DNA of 64,000 nt from Tetracentron sinense (lineage: Eukaryota > Streptophyta > Magnoliopsida > Trochodendrales > Trochodendraceae): assembly GCA_015143295.1 (NCBI GenBank), contig CM026551.1, positions 11,304,499 to 11,368,498 on the forward strand, given 5' to 3'. The notes beneath the pieces were generated by a model that was given only the letters and a program-made list of their open reading frames with translations, was not told the origin of the DNA and searched no databases. How positions within the stretch are numbered: the first letter of the stretch is position 1; each line of letters opens with the position of its first letter. Position numbers and translations under genes: made by a program. Shown here piece by piece: positions 1 through 14,600 of the stretch.

Positions 1-1352
1 CAAAAATCACTAAAAGTGAAGCTCATACCCGACCCATTGTTGCCCCTAAATACATGTAAAGAGTGATATTTTTATTATTTAAAAAAATACATGTAAATAA
101 ATATTTTTTCATTTGAGAAAATAAACAGAGAAGGGAACATTCGTGATTTTGGAAAACACATGTGGAGAATGGTATTTTGTTATTTTGAAAAATGTGTGAA
201 GAGAGATATTTTGCCGTTAAAAAATATATGTGAAGGGACCTCTTTACTTTGAAAATATATTTGAAGAGTGTTATTTTATCATTTTGAAAATACATGTGGA
301 AGGATACAGTTGTCATTTTAAGAAATATATGTGAAGAGAGGTATTTTTATCATTTTAAAAATACATGTAATGAGGGATAGTATGGTATTTCTGTCATCTT
401 AAACGCGGCTTAGTGAAATTTGTCATTTTGGTAAATATACGTGGAGAGGGATACTTTGCTATTTTAAAATATATTAAAGAAGAAAATGACATTGATTTTT
501 AACATGTAAGTCATTTTTCACAAAATCTGATCATTTTCTATAAACGTGTTACTTATGAAAGGTGATTTTACGCACAAACAAACACACGGAAAATGATATT
601 GTTTGGAGATTTAATTTATTTTCCCCTATTTTACATTGAAACATATAGAACATAAGATTATTTAAGCATGTTTAGTGAGAGGCTGCATTTTGCCTATTTT
701 GTAAATAATATGTTTAAAAATATCAGTTTGCAAACAACGTCAGAATTTATGCACTATTAAGCATACTACCTTTTATTAGAATTAGACCCAAATGAATTTT
801 AAATGAGAGAGTTGGAAAATAATCAGTGCCAAGTCATTGTGGTCAGTATTGTTATTTAATTAAAAGAATTATTTAAATCCTAAAAGAATAATCAGTGCCA
901 AGGTCTTCTTAATGCTTGAGTGTTTATGGACCATTTTTTTTTTTGCAAACCAGTTTTTCAAAGCTGTGTATTTGCAAAATTGGATACACCCAAGTGCTGT
1001 CATGCTAAAGTCCTAAGAATTAAGTGATTACCTTTTTGTGTTTCCAGTTTTTAAACAAGACCTTAATTCCCTATAAAATTTATATTATTAGGTAAATTTT
1101 ATTACAGCTTTTTTAAGTCATGTAATAGAATAAAAGTCATCAGAACTGCCAGAGCTTTATTATTTTAATTATAGCACTTGGAATAGTTAAAAATCAAAAG
1201 TTATGTTCATGTTAGTCTTGAAATAATCCCTCTCTTCTTAAATGAAGTTCTGAAACTTGTAGAAGGAGATTTTAACAGTCTCAAGTCCAAGAAATATGTT
1301 TTTCTTAAAAAGTCTAATATATTAATTGTATTTTTTATTGACCTTCTGATAG
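1..1352 (+). other. Intron 1 (3' part) of GSTU copy A
   Basis: Bases 1 to about 480 are degenerate ~35-bp repeats built on a word like AATACATGTGAAGAG followed by a T-rich stretch ending GTCATTTT. Around 566-590 lies TTTTACGCACAAACAAACAC, the inverted counterpart of a motif at 5205-5227 in copy B, so the repeat block seems to be the inside of a terminal-inverted-repeat element. The rest (600-1352) is AT-rich intron that aligns with introns of copies B, C and D and ends in the acceptor at 1351-1352. No coding sequence is seen. Confidence 0.75.
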
Positions 1353-1718
1353 TTCATGGAAGCTATAAGACAGGCTTTAATTTCAGAAGGAGAACAGCAA
1401 GAGAAGGAAGTGAAGCAAGCAATAGAGGCCTTAGAAATCATCGAGGGAGAGCTCAAGAGTAAGCAGAAGTTCTTTGGTGGGGAGAAGATTGGGTTTGTGG
1501 ACATTGTGTTGGGTTGGGTTACTGCTTGGCTGGAAGTGGTAGAAGAAGTTGCAGGCATTAAGGTGTTTGATTCTCAAAAATTTCCCTCTTTCAACAACTG
1601 GATGGAGAATTTTGTAGAGACTCCCATTATCAAAGACAAGTTGCCATCTAGGGACAAGTTGGTGCTCTACTTCCACAAGATTCGTGAATTTAGCCTAGCT
1701 TCTCCCACAATAAAATGA
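1353..1718 (+). CDS. Tau-class glutathione S-transferase copy A, exon 2 (5' part off window)
   Basis: This is the second and last coding exon of a GSTU enzyme, which conjugates glutathione to electrophiles in the cytosol as a dimer. It encodes 121 residues of the all-helical C-terminal domain, starting FMEAIRQAL after an AG acceptor at 1351-1352 and ending SLASPTIK before TGA. The family signature GFVDIVLGW and the segment [19 protein letters not shown] are present. The exon length (366 nt including stop) equals that of copies C and D. Exon 1, with the thioredoxin-fold domain and catalytic serine, must lie left of base 1, because bases 1-1352 align with the introns of copies B and C. No frame damage is seen in this exon. 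Whether the whole gene is intact cannot be judged here. Confidence 0.9.
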   Translation, partial: FMEAIRQALISEGEQQEKEVKQAIEALEIIEGELKSKQKFFGGEKIGFVDIVLGWVTAWLEVVEEVAGIKVFDSQKFPSFNNWMENFVETPIIKDKLPSRDKLVLYFHKIREFSLASPTIK

Positions 1719-3859
1719 GTACAACTCCTCTCCCTCTATCTATCTCTTAAATATCTGTATTTAATGCATGTTAATGCATTTTGTAATAACAATGAGTTTA
1801 TATTTAGCCATCTATTGTGTGGGTTCTTGTGCTTTCCATTGCTTCGAACTCATTGAGATGTTTATAGCTAAATAATTTCCATTCAAGATGTTGTAGTGAT
1901 TTAAATTTTAAAATAAAGTAATCTTTTAATTATAAGCTAAAATTCGGTTCTAGTTAAAGAATATAAGCATCCGATAATTTAGTTTATGCATGGTTGATGC
2001 TTGATTATTTGAGTGAGCTTGAGCAATCACACTAAATAGAAAATCTCTTCTATTGTATTTGTCAGATAATAAGGTAATGTCACATACCTTTTAACGCAGT
2101 GGAATGAGGATATGGATGTGTCATGACGTTGCTCGTTGTTGGAGATGGAGAGATTTGATCCCATTTTCATTGGCTCTACTAGATTAATCAGTATTTTCAC
2201 ATCTTAGACCTTAGAGCTATTATAGAGAACCCTCATGAAAACTCAAGCTTGGTAGATGGAAGAGAGATTGTGCTAAGAGAGAAGAAATAAATAACATATC
2301 TATCTCAACCTAAATATGTATATATATGAGAGCCTTAGTTATTGCAGTCCTAGTTCAACACTAACTCTATAGGATCTCTTAACTTTTTTGTGCTTTTCCA
2401 AGTGGGACCCATATGAGTGTCCAAAACGACAGTACCAACAATAGACTCAGGTCTTTCGAACCAAAGTACGTACATTCGTTCGATCCACTTACAACTAACC
2501 ACCTAAGGAAAAAACACTAGCTCTACATAAAAATACTTTTTTGATTGACACGACCTCGAGCAAAGGCAAAGTCACTAATTACCTAAGGAAAAAACACTTT
2601 TCTAGGTCAATGCAATCCACATCGGTTGGAAAGTTGATTTTGCAGGCGTGTATAAGGGGTCATCAACCCTCTTTAACATTAGCCCTTTTGGAGTGGTTGC
2701 TTGGATTTACCTTTATGGCACCTTAGCAACTACCATAGGTCTGGTTATGTGTGTGAGTTTAGAGTGTATGTTCTAGTTATATGATAACATTTCCACACAA
2801 AATAACTTGAGGTATAGGCTAGGTATCTAAGTCATTCGTCATCCTAAAAATGAGATGAAGGCGGCAAATGAAATGATTTTCAATTGCACTTCTTCAATCT
2901 TCACCTTCACCGTACAAGATAAATTGGACGACCGAGACAGAAGACACACAACTTGACTCAATTTTGACTACAAAATTAACCAATTACAAATATGGACCTT
3001 ACAAAGATTTATGTTAATTTGGTACATACACATATTAAAATATTGTTACACAAACATAGTAAGGTTTAGCTTCTTATGTTATTATAAGTCTTATAATACA
3101 TGTAATATTACATATGGTATAACATATACAATGATGGGCCAGTCCGGAGCCCAACCCTAGAGTAAGAGAGCCTTTTAAAATTAGGCCAGAGTTGGCCCTA
3201 TGGCCTTACAAGGAAAAAAAAACCTCTCAATTTTACGGGCTTCAAAAGGGTTGGGCCCCATCATCAAAAGGCCAGATTGACAGCCTGCTACTAAGGGCTA
3301 GTGCTAGGCTAGGTAAACTGAGGCTTTGCACAGCTCGACCCTTTGACAAATCCCCGGTCTTAGGTTGGTATATAAAAGAGTATTCCTAAAGACTTGAAAT
3401 TCTCTACCGTTGTAACCATACTTACATAGTCAGGTTATAACACAAAAGCCTTCTTTTAACTTTAGTTAACAACTTTAACCTTTAGAGGTAATTTTTTTTA
3501 AAAAAGATTCTAATACTAAGGTTAGATTGTTAAACACTAAGGTTTAATAAATCTTAACCACAATTAAGGGGTGTCAAAAGAGACATGTTGACTCCAAGGA
3601 GTTTAGCGGAATTTCACGTCATTTCTAAATGTCAAAGGACCAAAAGGATGTATTCCTCCAAGGGAAGTAATTAAAAATGAAAGCAAATGGACTGTGTTCT
3701 TCCCTGTGGCCACGAGTGTTGGAAGACCAGATCAATTGGGTTGTACGGATTTAACCCTTGTAACCACCTCATGGAGATATCTTGGCCTTCAATAACGCTG
3801 GCCAATGAACAGAGAGGATGTTGTTCCATTAAAAACTCTATAGTATGTACTATCAAGAG

Positions 3860-4036
3860 GTTTTTTTTTTTTGGTTCGAGATATACATTTAGGCCGCAAC
3901 GCCGGTTAGGTGGTTGTATCTATCCAGTTTGTGGGCGGGTGGAGAGTATATACAAACTCTCACCCTCTCAGGAATGGAACCCAGTACCTCCCCCCAAACA
4001 GGGGATACACTACCATTGGGACAAAGCCCTGGTGTG
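3860..4036 (-). mobile_element. tRNA-type SINE with 16-bp target duplication
   Basis: On the minus strand the ~177-bp unit has an A-box-like word (TGGTAGTGTATCC), a B-box-like word (GGGTTCCATTCC) and a 3' A-tail, seen as a T-run at 3861-3872 on the + strand. It is flanked by TATGTACTATCAAGAG (3844-3859) and TACGTACTATCGAGAG (4037-4052), a 16-bp duplication with two mismatches. These are the features of a Pol III-derived retroposon. A related copy lies at 9946-10161. Confidence 0.8.
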
Positions 4037-4169
4037 TACGTACTATCGAGAGTTCAGATGTCTAATTTTAAATCTAGCCACACCAAACATAAAGTGGGGT
4101 CCATCATTAAATGCATATGAGTTTTAGGCCCTTTAGATTTGATTTTAAATCGGACGATCCAACTCGCAA

Positions 4170-4406
4170 TAGTACATACTATCGAGTATCTTTTTTTATC
4201 ACTTTCTTTCCTGCAAAGTCCTTGGGAAAAAATATGAACAATTATATATTGTTCAGGTTGGCCATGCCTTCCTTTCTGATGCCCCCTTAGTACATACTAT
4301 GGAGTGTCTTTTTTTTTATCACTCTCTTTCCAGCAAAGTCCTTGGGAAAAAATATGAACATTATATATTGTTCACGTTGGCCATGCCTTCCTTTTCTGAT
4401 GCCCCC
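4170..4406. repeat. 118-bp tandem duplication upstream of GSTU copy B
   Basis: Two head-to-tail copies (4170-4287 and 4288-4406) both begin TAGTACATACTAT and run through AAAGTCCTTGGGAAAAAATA and GCCATGCCTTCC. They differ at a few positions only, so the duplication is recent. It lies about 300 bp upstream of the start codon of copy B. Confidence 0.85.
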
Positions 4407-4684
4407 TTTCACGCTGATATCAAGTTGCTATCTTTTTTCCCAATTCCTCAAAATAATAGTGGCATCTTTGAACCACATGTTAGCTGCCTATATGTTTATA
4501 GTTAGTCTCCTTTGTTAATAGCTTTTCATGGTCATGGAACAAGAACAGTAACATTATGTTATTGATAGTACTACAGAGAAACCCATGGTAGAAACACTAA
4601 ACTTTTCAAGAAATGAAACAACATGGAAAGGAATCTAGTCTTGTTTTCTACGTTCCGTGTTTAGTGGTGTTTAGATCTATGTAA

Positions 4685-5113
<429 letters not shown>

Positions 5114-5364
5114 TGAGTTGCAGGCAAAAAAAAATCATCTAGTTTATCTAGCCACGTTATTTTCTCTTTGGTATGGCGTTGAAATATACTTGTCATCCAT
5201 AGGCTCCGTTTGTGTTTGCACGTAAAGGGTTCTACGACGTAAATCATTTGCGGTAAAGATGAAAAGTTTCACTTTATTTTTGTTATTTGATCTCATTCTT
5301 GAAAATAAGGCAATATGTTTTATGTTACTTGTGTTTGCATGGAGAAAAGGGATATTAAAAATCA

Positions 5365-5775
5365 CATGTAAGAGTGATGTTTTTGTTATTTGAAAAAAAT
5401 ATATGTAAAAGTAATATTTGAGTAAAATTCCTAGTTGAATAAAAGTTGTTATTTGGAATACATGTGAAGAAGAGTATTTTTATCATTTTAGAAAATCCAT
5501 GTAATAGATATTTTTGTCATTTCAAAAGATACATATAGAGGAAAATATTTGTCATTTTGGAAAACACATGTGAAAAAGGGTATTTTTTTATCATTTTGGA
5601 AAAATATATCTGAATAAGGGTATTTTTGTCATTCTAAAAATATATGCGAAGGGAGTTATCATTGTTGCTTTGAAAATATATTTAAATAGTGATATTTTGT
5701 CATTTTGAAGAATACATGTGGAAGAATAATTTTATCATTTTGATAAATATATGTGAACATAAGTATTTTTATTGT
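5365..5775. repeat. Degenerate ~35-bp minisatellite in GSTU copy B intron
   Basis: Roughly eleven units carry an AATACATGTGAAGA-like word followed by GTATTTTTGTCATTTT-like text, with heavy divergence between units. Homologous blocks sit at about 1-480 (copy A) and 11360-11780 (copy C) at the same intron position. Copy D has none. Confidence 0.75.
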
Positions 5776-6251
5776 TTTCGATCCATAAGGTTTGTTAACA
5801 TTCATGTAGCACGTGAATGTTAGCAAACCTTCACAAAAGGGCAACTCGGTGGCATGTTTGTAATTATTGATAACATTTTTGTAATTATGAATAATGATTG
5901 ATTATAAAAAAACTGCCATTACCTTTTCCCATAATTACAAGAAAGTTATCAGGAAAATCTTATTTTTGCCTTGCATTCGGGCTAAACAACTCGAAGTTTA
6001 GGCTCAACGATCGATCGATGATCAATCGTAGACATACAGAAAGCCTAGGGTCGTCCCTGACCTCTGGACGATTGATCGTCGACCTGGGAATAAGATCGAT
6101 CGCAGGTGTGATTGATGAGCGATCAATCGCAAGTGCGATCGATGGGCAATCGATCGCATGTGCGACAGTTTCTCCAGGAAGCCTGACAATCCCTTTTAAA
6201 AAATACATGTAATGATGGATTGAGGGGATATTTATTTCATCTTATACGTGA

Positions 6252-6766
6252 CCTTAGTAACCCAAACCGTGTATATCACTACCTGCTCCCGCTCTCAAAC
6301 ATCGCTCTTACGGTTTGAGAGCGAATTCGCCTCAAGAGCACGGTTTTAGATTTTTTAAAGCGCGGTGTTCAAAATAGTAAGAGAAAGCTTCTTTTTCCCA
6401 TGCCATTTCCGTTCGCCACTAATTCTAAAACTCATAACGGAGAAGACGAGAGGGAGACGAAATTGTCGGGTGTTCAAAACTTTAAATTTATGAAATGGAG
6501 TTAATGACTTGAAATGAATACCGAAAAGACTTGTCCTTACAAGTCTTTTCATCCTTTTTTTTTTTTTTTTAAATTCTGTTTTTACTTTGTAAAGTAAAGT
6601 CAGCAGGTCTTTTCAAGAAAGTGAACACATTTACAATCAATTGGGATTGAACCTCTCCCCAAGTTCAATCACACCAGTGGTCAATACATGTCCCTTTTAA
6701 CCTTGGTTAAAATTAATTAATTCTTAAGATTTAATAATGTAACCCTAGTTTTCAAAAAAATATTAA

Positions 6767-6803
<37 letters not shown>

Positions 6804-6890
6804 GACGCTCCAGAGGCGCTCTCGACTATATTCTAAATTAAAATTTGACGCTCTCCCTCTCTCGCTCCTGCTCACCGCTTTGGTTACTTA
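6252..6890. mobile_element. Non-autonomous DNA transposon (hAT-type), family 1, copy 1
   Basis: The 639-bp element begins CCTTAGTAACCCAAACC and ends with the inverted counterpart GGTTACTTA. It is flanked by perfect 8-bp duplications ATACGTGA at 6244-6251 and 6891-6898. The 8-bp target duplication points to the hAT superfamily. Copies A and C lack the element at this site: C reads CATCTTAAAAGTGATTAGTG. A (TA)n run lies at about 6773-6800. A second copy of the family is at 61511-62126. No transposase frame is seen. Confidence 0.85.
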
Positions 6891-9430
6891 ATACGTGATG
6901 AAATTTTTCATTTTGATAAATATCTATGAATATGGGTTCCTTTTTCATTTTTAAATATATTAACTACACAAAAATTTTACCAAAAAAAAAATGACTGTGG
7001 TTTTTAAAATTTAAGATTTAAGTCATTTTCAGCAAAAGCTAGGCCGGCTTAGGTAAAAGTGATTATAAGTGCCAAAGCTTTATTATTTAGTTCATAGCTC
7101 TTGGAATAGTTAAAAATCAGAAGTTATGTTGTTGCTAAATCTCTTGAAATAACCTGATCTCTTCCTAACTAAATCATGAAGAAGGAGATTTTAACACTCC
7201 AAAGTTTAAGAAATATGATACTCCCACTTGTAGAAGTGATCTGTACGTGTTTCTCTTGATAAGTCTAATATATTAAGGGTGTGTTTAGATAAACTTCTTT
7301 AAGAAGAGAAACCTCTCTAGGTAAACTTTCAAAAAAAGTTAAAATATGGACTTTTTGTAAAAGTTTCTTTGGGCTAGCTTCCTAAAAAAGTTATTTTTCA
7401 GGCTTTTACTATCTTTTAACTTTTGTATGAAGTCAAAAGTTATGCATATAATCAAACGTGATTTCTATTGACTTTTGACTTTTTGAAGTCAAAAGTACAT
7501 TTAGAAGCATATCAAACACAACCTAATTGTACTTTTTATTTAACTTTTGTAGGTCATAGAAGTAATAAAGCAAGCTTTACATTTGGAAGGAGAAAAACAA
7601 GAGAATAAAGTAAAGCAAGCAATAGAGGCCTTAGAAATCCTTGAGGGAGAGCTCAAGAATAATAAGGAGAAGTTCTTTGGTGGGGAGATGATTGGATTTG
7701 TGGACATTGTGTTGGGTTACTGTTTGGCTGGGAGTGGTAGAAGAAGTTGCAGGCATTAAGGTGTTTGATTCTCAGAAATTCCCCTCTTTCAACAAATGGA
7801 TGGAGAACTTTTTAGAGATTCCCATTGTTATAGAGAAGTCACCTTCTAGGGACAAGTTGGTCTTCTACCTCCACAAGGTTCGCCAAGCTAGCTTATCCCA
7901 CAGCTAAATGAGTACAAGCTTCACTCCCTTCATTTCTTAAATTTCTAATAAATGTATGTCACTACATTTTAATGCCTCCTTATTAATGAAAATTGTGGTG
8001 CATTTGTATTAGCCATGAGTTTATATGTAGCCGTGTATTGTGTGGGTTCTTGTGCTTTCCATTGATGCTAACTCATTGCGAGTTTAAAGCTAATTAATTT
8101 CCATTCAAGATGTTGTAGTGATTTAAATTTTCAAATAAAACCAGCTTTAATAAGCTAAAATTCATCGGTTCTAGTTAAACAATAAACCATATCCCATGGT
8201 TATTGTTATGTTGGGTTGATGCTTGGTTATTTAAGTGAGCAATTAACCGCACTCAATTGAAAATATCCCCTATTGTATTTCGTCACAAGGCCGGAGAGAT
8301 TTTTTTTTTCCTTTTTGTTTTTTGGCCCAATGTATCATTTATCTATTATTATTAGTTAGGGTTAGTGAGTTGGTAACTTGTGAATAGACCTTTTGCTTAT
8401 CTCATCATTAAGGAAAGCTTCTATGACCACCCTCATGAGAGGGAGATATCTCACCAATTGATCTAAAGGTGCAGGTTAATAAAGAATCAAATTCTCAAAA
8501 GAAATATCTTTTAACTACTTACTCATGTCGTAGCTCTCCAGCCAGGTGCCTCCCATCGAGCACTTGGGCTTTGGACACTACTATACAAATCGGTTTATCG
8601 ATCAAGGGTTTTTTCGTGATTGTAAGTCATTGACCATGGTTACAATGCACAAGCATAACTTTGATATTTCAATGCGTGATCACATGGTTATTTATCAGTG
8701 ATTTTAGATGTCAATTAATCGATATTATACATTACAAAATATGGACATTTTCGTGACCTTAAGATCACGTACAGTTTGAAAATAACGGTGATTGTTTTAA
8801 AATCTAAAGATCACGGTTATTTTATGGTATTATATGATCTCATCAAAAAAACATGATTGCATCATGTTTATTGGGCGTCCCATATAGGGAAAATAACTTT
8901 TAATTTAATTAATTAATTAAGCCTTCTTTGCTATATATAATAATTAAGTTGATTATCTCCACACCTAGGGCTATGATACCACTTGAAGGGAATCAGGATA
9001 TAGAACTTTTTTTTTGTGGAGTGCTATCCCCAATCGCATTTACTCCAAAAGTTTCCACATACGCAAAAGTAGGCATATCATGCGGAGATGTTTGATATTT
9101 TAACATATTAAAAAATTAAAAAAAAGAAAATGTTTGATATTTGTAGCCACCAAGTTGCCTCTATGAAAGATTTGCAATTTAGGCTAGAAAAATCTTTCTT
9201 TTTTTTTTCAAAAGTTGGGGCTGGGGGGCTTCAGCCCCTGGCCCCCCAAGTGGCTCCGCCCCTGCTCCCACTCTATTGTTTTTTAAAGTGATTAAATTAA
9301 AATGGAGAAAAAGAAGAGGTGGGGTAACATGCACAAGAATACTATCATTAATGCCCTTTACTTGGTGGCTCACAGGTTAGCCGTTCAGTTTTTTCCCGTT
9401 TAAATTCTGGGATGTTTGAATTCATAGCGT

Positions 9431-9591
9431 GAAATGCTAGTGAGACCACAAAGGGCCGAGACCATATCAAGACTGTGCATGTGATGCACGGGACTCAAAC
9501 TTTTATTGAATCCATTTTTATTTTTTTGAGTCTCGTCCATCACATGCGGTCTCGGTGTAGTCTCTGCCCTTTGCAGTATCACTAGCATTTC
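9431..9591. mobile_element. Small inverted-repeat MITE
   Basis: The left arm GAAATGCTAGTGAGACCACA is mirrored by the right arm, whose reverse complement is GAAATGCTAGTGATACTGCA. The inverted similarity runs on for about 70 bp per arm, so most of the 161-bp unit folds into one hairpin. Flanking duplications are unclear: 9 bp on each side match at only 5 positions. Superfamily is therefore not assigned. Confidence 0.65.
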
Positions 9592-9945
9592 TCATACATA
9601 TATATATTGTAAAGCATGGGTGAATTACCAAATTGTGAGGAAATAGAGGGGCTGATTACTAAAATTGAAAACGCAAAGAAATATGGCTTAAATATCAGAT
9701 GACAAGAAGTAGGTATTTCTGCATAGCCTTTGAAAAATAACTTTTGGGTCTATCTTTGAACGACATTTTTTATTATTATTATTTTTTAATTTTTTTTTAG
9801 TTGTCTACCGTAATCTTTGAACGACATGTTCGCGGTCTATCGTTATTGGTCATGTGTTCACATTAGATCTTTAATGAGTGCCCTTGCACTCATACGACTC
9901 TTTGATCTTCTCCCACACCATAAATTATCTTTCATTTGGGTTCAA

Positions 9946-10161
9946 TTTTTTTTTTTTTGGGGGGTGGGGGAGAACAAGTCATACGGTTAGGCCGCAACTG
10001 GGTTAGTAATTTTAGTAACAGTTCTAGGTAAATGAAATTAATGCTTAGCATTTGAAGTTTGTCACAAGGAAAATAAACAACTATCACACCTTTTGGGACT
10101 CAATCTGAAACCTATCCTTAAAGGGGAGACATAATATCAAGGGGACAAGCCCTTGGTGTGT
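9946..10161 (-). mobile_element. SINE, same family as 3860-4036
   Basis: It shares with the 3860-4036 copy the left T-run, the AGGCCGCAAC word and the right-end text GGGGACAAGCCCTTGGTGTG. The flanks CATTTGGGTTCAA (9933-9945) and CACTTGGGTTCAA (10162-10174) are a 13-bp duplication with one mismatch. Upstream of copy D the matching unoccupied region reads TTATTTGGGTGGGTTCAATC. The orientation is minus because the A-tail is on that strand. Confidence 0.8.
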
Positions 10162-10691
10162 CACTTGGGTTCAAGCTTACTGAATCACTTTTCATTGTCT
10201 TTGGGGTTTTGGTAGCCACACTTTATCTGATTGGACTTTTTTTAGAATAAAAAGATAAGAATTTTGTGGTAGGGCGACTACTAAAACAAAATTTTTATTT
10301 TCTTGTCCATAAAAGAGAAGAGTTCCATAGGAGGAGAGAGTGGCTAGCACTCCCCTTTTCTTAATGGGAAGTGATTTTAAACTCTGAATAGTAGGTAGTT
10401 CCGGCGGCAGATTGAAAATCCAAGGGCACTAAACTTCAAACAGGGCCTACCATTTAACGCACTTGTGCTTGGGTTCGTTGGATTTTTAATCAAAGGGCCC
10501 AACTCGCGATATTACCTACTATGGAGAGTTTTTAAACAGTTAATAGCTTTTCTTAGGAAAACAATCCAATATGCTATGCTAGAGACACCAGACTTTTGGA
10601 AAGGATCAAAGGAATAACTTGTTTTCCGCGTTGAATTGTCGGTGTTTGGTGGGATTAGATCAATATAACAAGGGCCGATTTAGGTCTTTAA

Positions 10692-14600
<3,909 letters not shown>

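Noticed and set aside
1322..1558. Minus-strand frame [13 protein letters not shown]..., repeated at 14204 and 25697
   Set aside because: It recurs only because it is the antisense of the conserved GSTU exon 2.
7692..7907. Open frame MDLWTLCWVTVWLG... as a separate small gene
   Set aside because: It is the shifted remainder of exon 2 of GSTU copy B and has no promoter or start of its own.
8580..8880. Possible CACTA or MITE block with ATCACGG words
   Set aside because: No paired termini or target duplication could be found.
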